A stretch of 64,000 nt of DNA from Portulaca oleracea (GCA_029582165.1 CM055881.1:40892655-40956654); one strand, 5' to 3'. Positions 34,304 to 45,946 are shown, numbered from the stretch's first letter. Notes: a model not told the origin generated them from the letters alone. A program made the numbers and translations.

Positions 34304-36962
34304 TCATGCAAGTAGTACCATCAAAACAAAGGCTGCTGCTGCAAGCGTCGAGTAAGCAGCTGAGATGATGTTGATGTTGCCATGATTCGGAAGAAAAGGG
34401 TATGTATCCGGTGGTGGTAGCCGGCATTCATCTCCATTGAAGTAAACTTTCCTCGGAAATGCCCATCCCTGTTTTAAGGTGAATGTGTTTACGTCTTTTT
34501 GTAGGAGAATTTCGGACTGAACATTGCCAAAGGGACCTGCTTCCATCAGTAGGTCATTGTAGAACTTCATCCCGTAAAACATCCCCGTATCATCTGTCAT
34601 ATAAACCCAATAGAAACAGTTATTAACCTCTTCAAAGGCAGTAATGCATGTTGAAGTAAGACTGTCTACATCTGAATCTCTCTAGATCCTACAACAGCGG
34701 GACCCACATTGAGATTTTTTTAGGGTTCTCCCCATATCCTGCAACATGACCCACAATGGGATTTTTTTTAGGGTTTAGAATTTGATCCTTTAAAACATCC
34801 CCTATCCTCTGGCAAAACCCAAAAGAATTGGTTTAAGCCTCTTCATAGGCAGTAATGCGTGCTAAAGTAAGACGATCTCCATCTAAAAATCTCGTCAGAC
34901 CCCATAACAGTGGGACCCACATTTGGAGTTGTATTGTTTTTTTGGCAATGTCGGGGTATGTAGAAGCACTTACTGACAGAAGCATAAGGGACCAGAGGCT
35001 TATAGTCAAAGCTGAAAACTTGGGTGACATTGTTGAGGTTCGGATGCTGAACCACCAGAGTCCACTGCGTATAGTTTAACCGATAGTTGAAGTTTGTAAC
35101 TGCTATCTTGGCGCGCCAGTAATCCTTGTAATTGACCTTAACATGCCAGTGTATTCTGATAGGGCACATATGATGTGTGCACTGTAAAAGAGGTGCATTG
35201 TCCTTTCTCGGGGTGTTTATCCCTGCTCTGTGCAGTCTCTGTGAATCGCTTCTGCATTGCGTTACAATTTACAGTTCGAAATAAGTTCAATTTCGCAGTA
35301 CTACTGCATGTACAATTTGATCTGAACTTGTCTGAGAACTAGGAGGCTTACTTGATACAACTGTCCTTATTGTGGCACCCACAAGAACAAGACGGGCAAG
35401 GAGTGATTGTGTCGTTGTAGAAGGAGGAGAACGAGACACAGCATGACGGGTTTCTCGAGACCAGAAACTGTGAATACGTGCACGTCACATTCCAGGTCAC
35501 TGCAAGTTTAAAGCCACTGCATTCATCAGTGTGTTTTGCATCTTTTGCAGTTTTAGCTCCGGTTTTGCAGAGAAAAACTTAGTTCAGATCTTGAATTCGT
35601 GTTCAGAAATCAGAACAAAGGCATTATGGGACAAAAGCAAGCACAATCCCTGGCACTGGCTAAGATTCTGGTCCGGGTCAAATTCGGGCCGGTCAAATCG
35701 ATCAATGTCTAAATTCAGACGAAAATTGACGACCGGGGGGTTTTCTCTGGTCGAACAACCAGACAAGCATAAATTTGGGTCATAATCGTGTTCGGACAAT
35801 AGAACTATGACTGAACATGTTTTTTCTGCATCAGACAAATTCAGGTATTCGGGTCATTTCAAGGGCGCAAAAGGAAAAGAAAAAGCTTACTGAGAGCCTG
35901 AGTTTTCCTCCTCTTATCCGGGGTGAGGAACACGGTCGAAGGCACCACCTTTGCGGGCCCACAAGTGTACCCAGGCCCGGGGCCCAACAAGGTAAAGTTC
36001 CTCGGCAACTTCACTGTCTTGTTCGAAGTGCCAGCCTGGCCGACGCTGACCTGGAACGCGGAGACCGATCCAGCTGGATCCTGGCCCCACGAAGACAGGA
36101 CCCCGCCCTTGCAGCAGTTGGTGAACTGCTGGTTGTAGGGTACCCCAGGGAGCAAGTCCACAACTGTAGGGGTTTTCTTGCAGCAGTGAGGTATGTTCCC
36201 TTTAAACTTGGAGCAGTCCCCTTGTTCTGTCGCCTGGGCCCCCACCATCGACCATATTACTTCCTTTTTCGCCCATGACCACCCTAGGGTCCAACCGGGG
36301 TTCATTATCCCCCGGTACATTTGGAAGTTATTCATCGTTACAACCGCCTGTTAGAACATCCCCCAGATAGTCATATTGTCAAGTTAGTTTCAGAAAAGTT
36401 GCACATTTGGTAAAAATGGGTAAAAATAGGTAAAAGTAGAGAATTTGTATGCTTACCACATATCCATCAGGGGTCCAAGACATTACATCCCATTTGAGTG
36501 TTATGTTTCCATTTGGATCCAATGGGTCATATGCCTCTGAAGAAAAAGGGTGACCCGGTGAGGAACGAATACTCATATTACACATCTAAAGCTAGGTTAC
36601 GTAGATTTTGGTAAATATTAGAAGAACTTGTAAAATTTGACAATTTTACAAAACATAGAACAAATACTCCTGTTACACATTATCTAAATTACCCAAAATT
36701 TCCAAAATTTTACACGTTTAGATCTATACTTTGCTAACAATATTTATCAAAACCTAAATCTACCCTCAAAAGAACACATAAATTTACTGTATTTACAGTA
36801 AAAATTACCTGAACATGGGAGCAGCATCAGAGCTGCAACTAAAAACCAGATAATGATCTTCTGATCTGCTGAACTTGCACACGAATTCCGGCATTGTTTT
36901 TGCAGATTTCCCACTTCGTGCGAGTGTTTCTGGATCGAGTGATCATACATTTCAAAACCCAT
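34304..36962 (-). CDS. COBL4: COBRA-like protein 4 (COBL4/Brittle Culm1 type)
   Basis: Minus-strand exons: 36962-36809, 36536-36457, 36347-35891, 35499-35352, 35251-34974 and 34593-34304 (1407 bp, 468 aa). Exon 3 is exactly as long as in the neighbouring COBRA gene (457 bp), and the intron positions and phases are the same. Key stretches: EAYDPLDPNGNITLKWDVMSW, GWTLGWSWAKKEVIWSMVGAQ, KVVPSTVFLTPDKRRKTQAL, the CCVS block PSCCVSFSSFYNDTITPCPS, and KSDSQRLHRAG..TPRKDNAPLLQCTHHMCPIR. The last stretches are typical of COBL4/BC1 rather than COB. The C-terminus has a hydrophobic GPI tail after LPNHGN. COBL4 acts in secondary-wall cellulose deposition in xylem and fibres. Oddity: the hydrophobic signal starts only at about residue 36, after a polar leader; an in-frame TGA 9 bp upstream of the ATG rules out a longer start in this exon. 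Confidence 0.93.
34650..34945. mobile_element. Two SINE-like 3' fragments in COBL4 intron 5
   Basis: Two related phrases recur: GCAGTAATGCATGTTGAAGTAAGACTGTCTACATCTG..AGCGGGACCCACATTGAGATT and GCAGTAATGCGTGCTAAAGTAAGACGATCTCCATCT..AGTGGGACCCACATTTGGAGTTGTATTG. Both look like Au-type SINE 3' halves on the plus strand. They are probably two insertions or a partial duplication. Confidence 0.6.
36570..36785. repeat. Foldback MITE copy in COBL4 intron 1
   Basis: It contains TAGATTTTGGTAAATATTAG, ACAATTTTACAAAACAT, ACAAATACTC..TTACACATTA and ends CTAAATCTACCCTCAAAAGAACA. This matches the two copies in COBRA intron 5. The left end is less clear. Confidence 0.7.
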
Positions 36963-38353
36963 TTCCGATATTCACGGAAAGACAAGCTTAAGAAACTTGC
37001 TGTCAGAAATCAGAAGGGATAATTCTGGTATCATTCATTCCCCCACAAAACAGAAGATATAGATAGATATATTGTTGCCTCAACCAAAGGGTTGTTAGGA
37101 ACATCATGAGATATTTCAGCTTCACCTGCCTTTTCTTTTCTCTCAGTCCATCTCTTAATAAATCATCCATCTTGACTGGGGTCGGGCCGGGTTCCCGCAT
37201 TCAGAAGCAAAGATTTTGGGTGAGTAAAATGGGAGGAATGAATGTAACTGACAGCTGATCTCTGACAGTTAAGCTGTCCCTTTTCTGGGTTAGGGATGGT
37301 AACCCCATATCTTTCAAGTACAGCAGAAAAAGCTCGATTTCGACTAATGTAATGTTACTCGTCCTATACCATTGCAAAGCGTGAGACTTGTCCTGCATCG
37401 GTAGTGTGGGCAACTTATGAGGGGTTTATAGATCAAATGAGTCGTCTCGCCTAATGGACTAGTCTTTTCAGTCTTTTCGGATGTGTTCTCACGTTGACCC
37501 GCTGTTAGGTGAGAGTATTCTTTCATAGGCCTGACAAAAATTCGGGTCTGGATAATTTCGAGGTTCCCTCAAATGGGTTATTGGGTCAGAAACCCTATTA
37601 CTCGGTCCCAAACCCTATTTAGTATTTAGTCAGCAATTCAAATGTGTCCAATTGTACATACTTTTAGTGTTGCAATGACAGAACACTGTTCGATGGTCCG
37701 ATATCCAAATTGTATATTTAAAGGCAATTTAAAAGCCAGCCCAAGATCGCTCATAAAGTGGGTCCGAACATTGGCCGATTGTTCCAAATGATCGAACCGC
37801 AGTTTCCCCAAAATTTGGACAACCTGAATGCGGCCAAATTTTGAGCCGGACAATGACTGATTTTAAGCTTGAACGAACTTTTGGTGACTATACCCAGGCC
37901 TGTCCGAGTCAGACAAAATCGGGTTATCGGATCGGTCAGAGTTATTCTTTCAGTCTCCTTTTGCCCGACTCGATTGATTCTTTGATCTAATCCAAACTTA
38001 ATGACTTGTTTGGTTGGTGTATTCAAACCAAATTAGGCTTAATGTCTTGACCATAGGGCCCAGTGCCATAAATTTAGTCTTTGCCCCAGTCCCTTTCAAA
38101 TGCTGGTTTAGATTAATTGTCTATTTGAGACCTAATCTGGCTCACTTTCTAAGCAAAAGGTAGCAAACTCATCTTTCAAGTTTGCTTCCTAATCCTGCAA
38201 CATCTCTGCAATTTCTGCTTGATTTGCGTTATATTTACAACCCGGAAGGTTTGAACCCTACATATTTTGAATAGAGTCCCAAAATGAAGCTTTTGTTCAA
38301 AAAATTTTGTAGATCTCTTAGAATCAGTATCTTAACAAACAGTGATGTTTGTC
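36963..38353. other. Upstream region of the COBL4-like gene
   Basis: The first few hundred bases are its promoter side (minus-strand gene). From about 37530 to 38030 the sequence is degenerate GGGTCAGAAACCC / TCGGGT-type interspersed repeat. No gene is recognisable. Confidence 0.45.
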
Positions 38354-38450
38354 GAGGTAAGACTGTTAGTGTTTACATCTGGATCTCTCTGAGCCCCTCA
38401 TATACAAGACCCACGGTAGTATTAACGGTAGTTGTTGTTGTTACAACAGT
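38354..38450 (+). mobile_element. SINE-like 3' fragment
   Basis: GAGGTAAGACTGTTAGTGTTTACATCTGGATCTCTCTGAGCCCC followed by ACAAGACCCACGGTAGTATT and a GTTGTTGTTGTTAC tail fits the Au-type SINE 3' end seen elsewhere in the window. Confidence 0.55.
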
Positions 38451-38615
38451 TTCTTACATTTTCTCCACAAAGTCGGGTATGTTTCTTATTTTCTATTGCA
38501 AATGAAATGACATATTTTGCTTAATTGTTAATTTTGGGTCATATCGACTCACTTAAGAGATTAATGAAAATAAAGATTAAGTTATGTGAGCTTATCTTGT
38601 ATAAAAAGTTGTGTT

Positions 38616-38862
38616 TGTGTTTTTTTTCGATTATTCAAATTCCAAAAGGGAAAAAATTCTTGCAACAAAAATTGCATACAACTGCATAAAACAACCAACA
38701 AAACAGCAAAATAAACAAGGGTCACCAAAGCAAAACAAAACAGCATCAAAACAAAACAAAGTTTAAGATTTATCCTTCAAATTTATATTCCTATTTTCCA
38801 ATCATTGCTCAATGAAAAGTTTTGACGCAGTCTCTTGATCTTTACCTTTTGCATTTTAACCC
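38616..38862 (-). mobile_element. Probable retroelement 3' end (minus strand)
   Basis: It starts with a T run (a poly-A tail on the minus strand), then CGATTATTCAAATTCCAAAAGG and TTGCAACAAAAATTGCATAC, then GTCTCTTGATCTTTACC. The block at 43394-43775 shares these landmarks in the same order. The tail and shared 3' sequence suggest a non-LTR or similar retroposed element. No enzyme domain is left. Confidence 0.45.
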
Positions 38863-38863
38863 A

Positions 38864-38994
38864 GGCATCGTTCTTTTATGCGTTGCGTTTACGTTGCGTT
38901 ACGTTTAGTTGCGTTGGAAATGGTTAAAAAGTGATGATAATTTGCGTTATGTTGCGTTGCGTTTGGGTGCGTTAACGCATAAAAGAACGATGCC
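38864..38994. repeat. 131-bp Tourist-like MITE built of GCGTT words
   Basis: The ends GGCATCGTTCTTTTATGCGTT and AACGCATAAAAGAACGATGCC are a perfect 21-bp inverted repeat, followed by TTA. The interior is almost wholly GCGTT / ACGTT words around a short GGTTAAAAAGTGATGATAA core. A near-identical copy in the opposite orientation lies at 45947-46081. Confidence 0.85.
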
Positions 38995-39870
38995 TTATAT
39001 CTTATGGCTTACTAATCTACCGTGGTCATCGCTTATCATGCACTTAGAGTTGCATATAACATTTATGTCTTCCTCCAACAGCATAGGTAGGTTTAAGCGG
39101 CTTGACATTTATTGACCTTAAATATAGTCTTAATTTGAGTCTTATGAATGGAGAAAATATAGTGTAAGAGAACTCTAACCCTTTCATGAGCCCAATAATT
39201 TGCTCAACTCTAGAAACAGAGGCAATGACTAAAAGTTATATGTATTCTTATTATATAATTAGGGTGAAAAATCAACAATTTTGTTTGTTTAACAAGAATA
39301 AAGAGCAAAACAATTTCCTCTTGTCAGGAAAATTTTGGAGGAAATGTGTGTTTTGGGCTCCTTGGCTGTGTGTTTTGGCATCTCAGTCACACAATTTATT
39401 GGGCTACTTTTAACTTTAAGGGCCTAATAAGTTGACTTGTATTATTTCCATTCTCCAACCAAACAAGGTTTAAAGGGCAAAGAAAAAATGAACCCTACAT
39501 AGATTTTTACTGGACATAAATCAATTTGTGTTTGGGTTATTGACTATGAAGGAAAAATGCAAATTGACCGGTAAGGATATGAGGATCCTGAGGTCCTAGT
39601 TTATGAGAAAGAAGGAGGTCCACTATTGTTGATTTGGATTGTGAGGTTTTTTTTTTTTTCAATAGCTCTACCCCTTCTCTATTTGATTTATGCAAAGAAT
39701 AACTACAAGGTAAATCATAGTTTACCTTTGAAAACATTCATGAATAATGAATATGTACAAAGGTTAACCATGGTTCCCCTTATAAGACATCCAGAAAAGA
39801 CCGTCCATTGCTCATACTTTCTTTCCCTTGGAACCCCCAACTCTCTCTCACTTTACAAAGGTCCCATGCT

Positions 39871-40085
39871 GCAGTCAATTTTAATTGTCATAATTTTGAC
39901 TTTACGGTCTCCGATGACACTTATTGATTCATCATTTCTTACCTAGTATGTTATTAACAATTTCAATATTATACTTTTATAATAATATTTTTTCTTAAGA
40001 ATTTAATGGTGCTAATTTTTGAAATTTGACTGCACGACTTCTAAAGACGACAAGTAATATAAAGCTGAGGGATTGAGAGAGTATT
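39871..40085. repeat. Diverged MITE-like copy related to 29148-29412
   Basis: Shared words in the same order: ATTGTCATAATTTT, TGTTATTAACAATTTCAATATTATAC, AATTTGACTGCACGACTT and GACAA.TAATATA. The ends are eroded. Confidence 0.5.
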
Positions 40086-41637
40086 CTTAATTTACCTATA
40101 ATAAACAAGTTTCCTTTATTTAATTTTTGTGCATAACTTTTTTAATGGGATAATTTGAGTAATTGATAAACTTTCACCACATTAATTATATTGCTTGGTT
40201 TGCTAAAAATAGTCAGTGATACAGCAAACTAAAACAGAGAAAACAATTAAATAAGTCTATTTTAAGTTTAAATTATGAAAGGAGGGAATTAACTGGGGAA
40301 AAGTGTTGGATTCGGAAAGCATTTAGTACAATTTTTGAGAAATTAATCAAAAAAATTGACAATTATGAAGAGAGAGAATTTTTGTGTCGGTGGATTCAAT
40401 AAAAAAAGTTTCAAATTGGGCCAGGTAGTATTAAACTGCAACGCGTGGGTGGCCAACACTTTTTCCTAAATTGGGCCCTCAATTTTCATTTTTTTCTAAT
40501 TATTAAAATTTTGAAACCAATTATTTGATTTACAAGTAAAAACTATTGGTCCATTTTCAAAGGGACCATTTTATAAACATGGATTGAACTATTACATAGT
40601 ACTCTGTTCCTCCCCCCTCTCACAAAAAATAAAAAAAGGCAAAAAAAAATTAAATTTTTGATGTCATATTCTTTTTGGAGGGGACAAATTAGTACATTTT
40701 TGTCTTTTCTCCTAGTCTTTTCTCATTACTTGGATATGTTCAATGATACAAAATTTTTAGTTCAAGTTTGTTTAAATGTTTTTATTCATTTGTTGACTCT
40801 GCTATTTGTAGACACCAACTTATTTTGTGGGTAACAATGTAATATTTATTTCATTTTTCATGTAAATAATGTGCATTTAAAGCAAGATATTGTTTTATAT
40901 TAAAAAATAGTAAAAGGTTTGTTGAATTTTTATGCTATGTTAGTGAAATACAAATAAGGGGCAAGAAAATTGAACTAGCTCTATAAAATATTATATATAC
41001 ACGCATAGGTTGATGAAAATTAAACCAAATGCGTAGCATATTTTAATTAGCTTATTTTAATTTGTATTACCGCCATCAAACATGTTTTACTATGCATTTG
41101 TTGTTGTTGTAATATCTTTCCAATGTTTTAGCAAGAAGTTACTTCCAACAACTATCATATCAATAAATAGCTTATTTTAACTTGTATAGCATATTTCCAT
41201 GTATGTAAATTACACCAAATGTATTATCATAGTTTAATTAGCTTATTTAACTAGTGTTATGTCACAATTGCCTGATTCTAGATGCGACAATAGTTAACGT
41301 CTAATACGTGAACTAGCGTTCTAATATGCCCCTTTTTCAATATCAAGCCATGCCCCTAGTTTATAATATCATTATGTCATCGCGTCATGTAGTATTGTAA
41401 AGTCCACTGCTATGCCTATACTTGCTTTCGTTTCTGGTAATTCTTCAAAAGTCTGATCCCCAACTTCTCTCCATCCTTATTGATTGATTAATTTTGGGCC
41501 ATTTCATTTTTTATTGATGACTCTTCATTTTCTATATGGTTATCTTTAAGTCAAGAAAGCATTATCAGTACAGGAAGCAAATAATGCCCAGATGACCTGA
41601 TTGTACTAGCCTTATTCCATTCGCTCACGCTTTGTTT

Positions 41638-41885
41638 GGTAAATAATTGTTAGATGGCAAACACTTGTTAGCCGATAGTTGTTTGCATTGGTTATTTACT
41701 ATAGGATGTTTAGATTGACTGTTTGTATTAGCTATTTGGATTGCCTATTTAGAAAAGTTGTGTTTGGTAATCTTAGTTGTTTAGATTGATTGTTGTTGAA
41801 ATTCGTTCGTATACAACAACTATCTATTTCCTAATAATTATTTACTACCCAAACAACTATTCATTACTCAATCCACTCTTTTAGC
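41638..41885. repeat. Possible inverted-end element
   Basis: TTTGGTAAATAATTGTTAGA near the left and TTAGCCAAATAAA / TAATAATTATTTACTACCCAAACAA near the right are imperfect inverted repeats. The interior repeats GATTGACTGTTTGTATTAGC-type words. Confidence 0.4.
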
Positions 41886-43187
41886 CAAATAAAATTTAAA
41901 TATAACATTTTTTAAACTTATTTTGACATAATATGAACTTATGTTTTAAACCTTTTGCGAGCATTTTTTATATAACTTATTATAAACTTACTTTTTAAAA
42001 CTTTTTCTTAACTTATTTTGATAAAAATGTGAAGTGGAAAGGCTATTTTGTTGAACTAGTTGACTTATTTTATTTTATTGAACCTATTTTCAAGCTTATT
42101 AATATGTGTGAAATTATTTAGTGGAAATTATTTTTCAAACTTAATTTTTGTAAGAAATATGATAGCTTGGTGGTCCATTGTTAATTAAGGAAACAATCAA
42201 AGGTTTATACTCTTCAATTTTGCTTCAAACTCCTTCAAAGGCTAGTGCAAGGACTACCAATTATTCACATGCAATGGTGATCAACTATAATAACCATGTA
42301 TGCATGTTCGAAAGACCATTTGAGTAGGTGCAAGTAGGGACATGTGAGTGAAAATAGGTTTAAGTAGACTATTTAATTCGGGCAGTGGATTAAATATGGG
42401 TCAAGTACATATCGAATTTGAATAAATGTGGGTCAAGTATATTTTGAATTTGAGTAATTATCGATGGTGTGTTTAGATTTTTAGGTTGATATTACAAAAT
42501 AAATGCAAATATGGAGTATGAAGGTAAATACCTATAGGTGGATGCATATCAATTCTTGATGTAAGCTAATGTTGTCAAATGGAGATTGTTACTTAAAGAA
42601 GCGTAGACGGTTCGTCAATGAGTTTTCTTTCTATTGTTGTTTTCTTTTAGCTTTCGGTTGTAATTTTATTATGTGTGTTTTGTTTGTTGTACTATCTGTC
42701 TGGCAAAAAAAAAAAAAGCCCCAAAATTTGATAGTGAATTAGGTGCACAAACATTTATGGGTTATTGGGTTTCCCCCAAAAAAAATCCAAGTCAATGAGA
42801 TGCAATCTTCATTGATGAATCTCATGGACGACTTTGATTGCAAACCCAGGAAAGGGGTTTGACGTTTACTTTTCTTTTAATTTTTTTTTTGTTTATGTTC
42901 TGTTTGCTCCGAATTAATTAATATATTTTATAATTTTTTTTTATATCAAGGTTTAAATAAAAAAATGGCTTAAACAATTAAATATCATTATTCTCTGAGA
43001 CTTTTTTTTCGCATATTAAGGTGTGAGTAGTGAGAAAATACGAGTAATAGTAGTTTTTATCTAATAAAAAAGAAAAAATTTAACATAATTAATAAAGCTA
43101 AAATAGTTAAATTATGTATTAGAAAATGGGAAGTGACAATTATTTTGAACTAAAAAAATTAAAGTGTCAATTAATATGGAACTAAGG

Positions 43188-43292
43188 GAGTAATAGGTAA
43201 GCCGAAAAGCCTCTGGACAACTCCTTTCTCAAGGGATTTGGAGTAATAGGTAAGCGAAAAAGTCTCTGGACAACTCCTTTCTCAAGGGATTT
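43188..43292. repeat. 53-bp tandem duplication
   Basis: Copy one 43188-43240 and copy two 43241-43292 both read GAGTAATAGGTAAGC..AAAAG.CTCTGGACAACTCC and continue TTTCTCAAGGGATTTG, differing at three or four positions. The first copy follows the GGAG end of a degenerate Stowaway-like element. Confidence 0.85.
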
Positions 43293-43393
43293 GCCTATTG
43301 TATCCTCGTAAACAATCGTAGATAACTCCCGCTAAAAACTATAACTAAAACAAACATAAGAATGAATAGAAAGACCAAACTTTGCAAGTCAAT

Positions 43394-43775
43394 CCGCAAT
43401 ACGTTTTTTTTTTTAATGAAAGATACAAGATTTTTTTTTCCGATTATTTAATGCCCAAAAGGGTAAGAGGTTTTGCAACAAAGGTTGCATACAAACAGCA
43501 AGGCAGCAAAATAAAAAGTCCACCTCGAACAAAATCGCAAACAAAACAGCAAAAAAATTTATGTTCAAATTGTTCTCTTATCTTCTTGCCACTGTTCAAT
43601 GAAGAGTCTTGTTGTCGTCTCTTGATCTTCGCGCATGATGTCAATGCCACAACCAATCTTCGCCGCTCTACGAACTTCATTAACCAGTAATTTAAATATC
43701 AGAACTTCACCGTATAAACTCGAATATCTTGAACCACCTTTACAATCTCCCAAGACATTTAAAACACACCCCACT
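43394..43775 (-). mobile_element. Probable retroelement 3' remnant (minus strand)
   Basis: It shares TTTTTTTTCCGATTATTTAA, GGTTTTGCAACAAAGGTTGCATAC, AACAGCAAAA and GTCTCTTGATCTTCGCG with the block at 38616-38862. The minus-strand frames at 43444-43680 and 43565-43774 are open but show no domain I recognise. Classification as a retroelement rests on the poly-A-like tail and the shared copies only. Confidence 0.45.
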
Positions 43776-44507
43776 GCTACAAACTCAAAGAAGTTTTTTT
43801 TTTATATATATATTTTTAGTACTGTGATTAAAAAAAAATATAAAATGGAGACCAACGACGTTAGCCTCACGTTTCCATACTTGAATTTTATAAGTTTACA
43901 TACTCCTAGTAGGCTAAACATTAATTAATGGACAAGTACATACTTTAATATCCAATTTCGTTTTTATTATCAGTTAAATTAAAGGTCATGTAAATTACAA
44001 GTATGGAGGGTAGATGTGGACGCTATTTATTTCATATTTAATGACATTAAATATGAAATCAATTTTGATTGGAGAGGTTGTCTCGTGTCGTTTTAATGTT
44101 CGTGTTAAAGTTAAATGGGTTGGAAAACCTTCAACCTGAAATTTGCCAGTTTATATTAAATAGATAAATGTTTGTTGAAATATAGTTCAATGGGTTAAAA
44201 CTTTTCGACCTAAATAGTTTATATTAGATAGATAAATGTTTGTTGAAATTTAGAGTTATCTTTTCTTTTTCTAATTTATGTTAGATAGATAAATGGATGT
44301 CGTTACGTATTTAATGTGGAATGGAATTAGGTCAAATTTCGTAATCGAATTAATGGTTACGAAATAGGTATGAGATTTTCAACTATGATAAAATTTTCAT
44401 TTTTTAAAGGCATGTAGTAATTTTAAAAAATGTACAAATACCCACATTGTTTGGGTTTATTGAACAATAACATTCACATGTTTTCTTACATATCAATAGC
44501 TATTTTA
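43776..44507. other. Gene-free AT-rich DNA
   Basis: A TTTATATTA(A/G)ATAGATAAATG phrase is repeated three times (about 44151, 44219 and 44276). Otherwise nothing is recognisable. Confidence 0.45.
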
Positions 44508-44964
44508 GGCCCTGTTTTTTTGGTTGTATTGTGGAATGACCTCTGCATTGCGCACAACCCACCACATTTTGGCGTTTGTTTGTCGGTGGTAGTGTTTATT
44601 TGATAGTGATAGCTTTTTGGATTAGCTGATTGTAGGAAAAATGTTTGGTAAAGTAGTTTTTTTGTGGAAAACTAACTCAAAAAGCTTCATCAAGTAGTTT
44701 TTGAAAACTAGCTTTTTGGGTTCAAAAAGCTAATATAAAAAGCTACTTACCAAACACCTCAAATAGCTTTTTAACCTTGGTAAAAAAGCTAAAAAGTTAT
44801 CCAAAAAGCGAAAAGCTACCAAAAAAGTTGGGTAGCCAAACACCCCCTTTACCGCAAATCATTATTTTTCTCTCTCACAATTCCAATAACCTACCACAAT
44901 TCCACTACACTCACCACAATTCCGCCACACCATTCCGCAAAATACCGCATAAAAGAACAAGAAC
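44508..44964. repeat. Tourist-like MITE interrupted by a second element
   Basis: The outer element has TTA on both sides, left end GGCCCTGTTTTTTTGG and right end CCGCATAAAAGAACAAGAAC. Its interior is split by a second inverted-end element (about 44590-44848) that is full of AGCTTTTTGG / CCAAAAAGC words and ends GGTAGCCAAACACCCCC. The outer right half resumes as TTACCGCAAATCATTATTTT. Confidence 0.7.
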
Positions 44965-45946
44965 TTAAATGAGGCATAACTAACCTTTTTATAAACAAGT
45001 ACACAATTGATTCTTTATTTATGATAAATAAATTACTAAATATAAATAACACAGTTGATTTTCAGTTATAACTAAACTCAATTACTAACAATGTGATATA
45101 TATGATATATGTTGCTTAGTTTGGATGATTACAGTATACAAATACCACATAGTTGGGCTTTATTCAACAATAATATTCACATGTTTTGTTATATATTGAT
45201 AGTTGTTTTAAATGTGGATATAACTAAACTTTTTTTTTAAAAACAGGTTACGCGTGATAACTCATTCATTCATTGTGAGTTGTTTTTATAAAACATTATT
45301 TTGATATATTTTGAATATATAATTACTTTTTCGAAACAGTTAACAAAAAAGTAACATGCATGAAGGTTCTTTACCATACATAAATTCCGTCCTTGCACAA
45401 TCTTCAAAGTGTAGTTACCATAAATTTTATGGGTTGATTGAGGTAAGTAAATAATTACCATAAATTACCAAAAATTATGGAAAGTTACCAAAATTACCGA
45501 AAATCACATGACACGTGTAAAGTAAGTTTTTTTTTCCTTTTATTTCAAAAATATAAATTTACCCATATAAATTTACCAAAAGTTACAAAAATTCATCATT
45601 TACCTTACTAAAAGTAATTAACCATCATCCTCGTAAAAAACACAACAAAATGTACACAAGCTCATTATATGCCCCTCTTTATCCATGTTCTTTTACAAGG
45701 TAAATAAAATTTTACATTGACTTGCTTTATCTTGACATTTCTTATTATCTAAAAGAACATTATTACATTTTAAGATAATTCATATCTAAAATACTTTATT
45801 AAACTCACTAAAATTATTCAAAAATAAAACATGAATAAGTGATGTGATATTTATGTACCTTCATTATTTTACTTACCTTACCTTAATTTTACCCACACCT
45901 TTCTTACTGTGACAAACAATAGAGCCTTAAAATGATGTTATATTTA
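44965..45946. other. Gene-free AT-rich DNA
   Basis: The word TTACC(A)AAA recurs often around 45410-45600. No gene or clean element boundary is seen. Confidence 0.4.

Larger units (their letters stand above)
39000..43187. other. Long gene-free repeat-rich tract
   Basis: No gene can be supported. It contains a diverged MITE (39871-40085), a possible inverted-end element at 41638-41885 and a TTTATTAGCTTATTTTAA word repeated around 41040-41245. A poly-A-ended stretch at 42600-42720 looks like a retroposon tail. The rest is AT-rich. Confidence 0.45.

Noticed and set aside
35817..36278. 153-residue plus-strand frame at the COBL4 locus
   Set aside because: It is antisense to COBL4 exon 3, whose minus-strand product matches COBRA proteins throughout.
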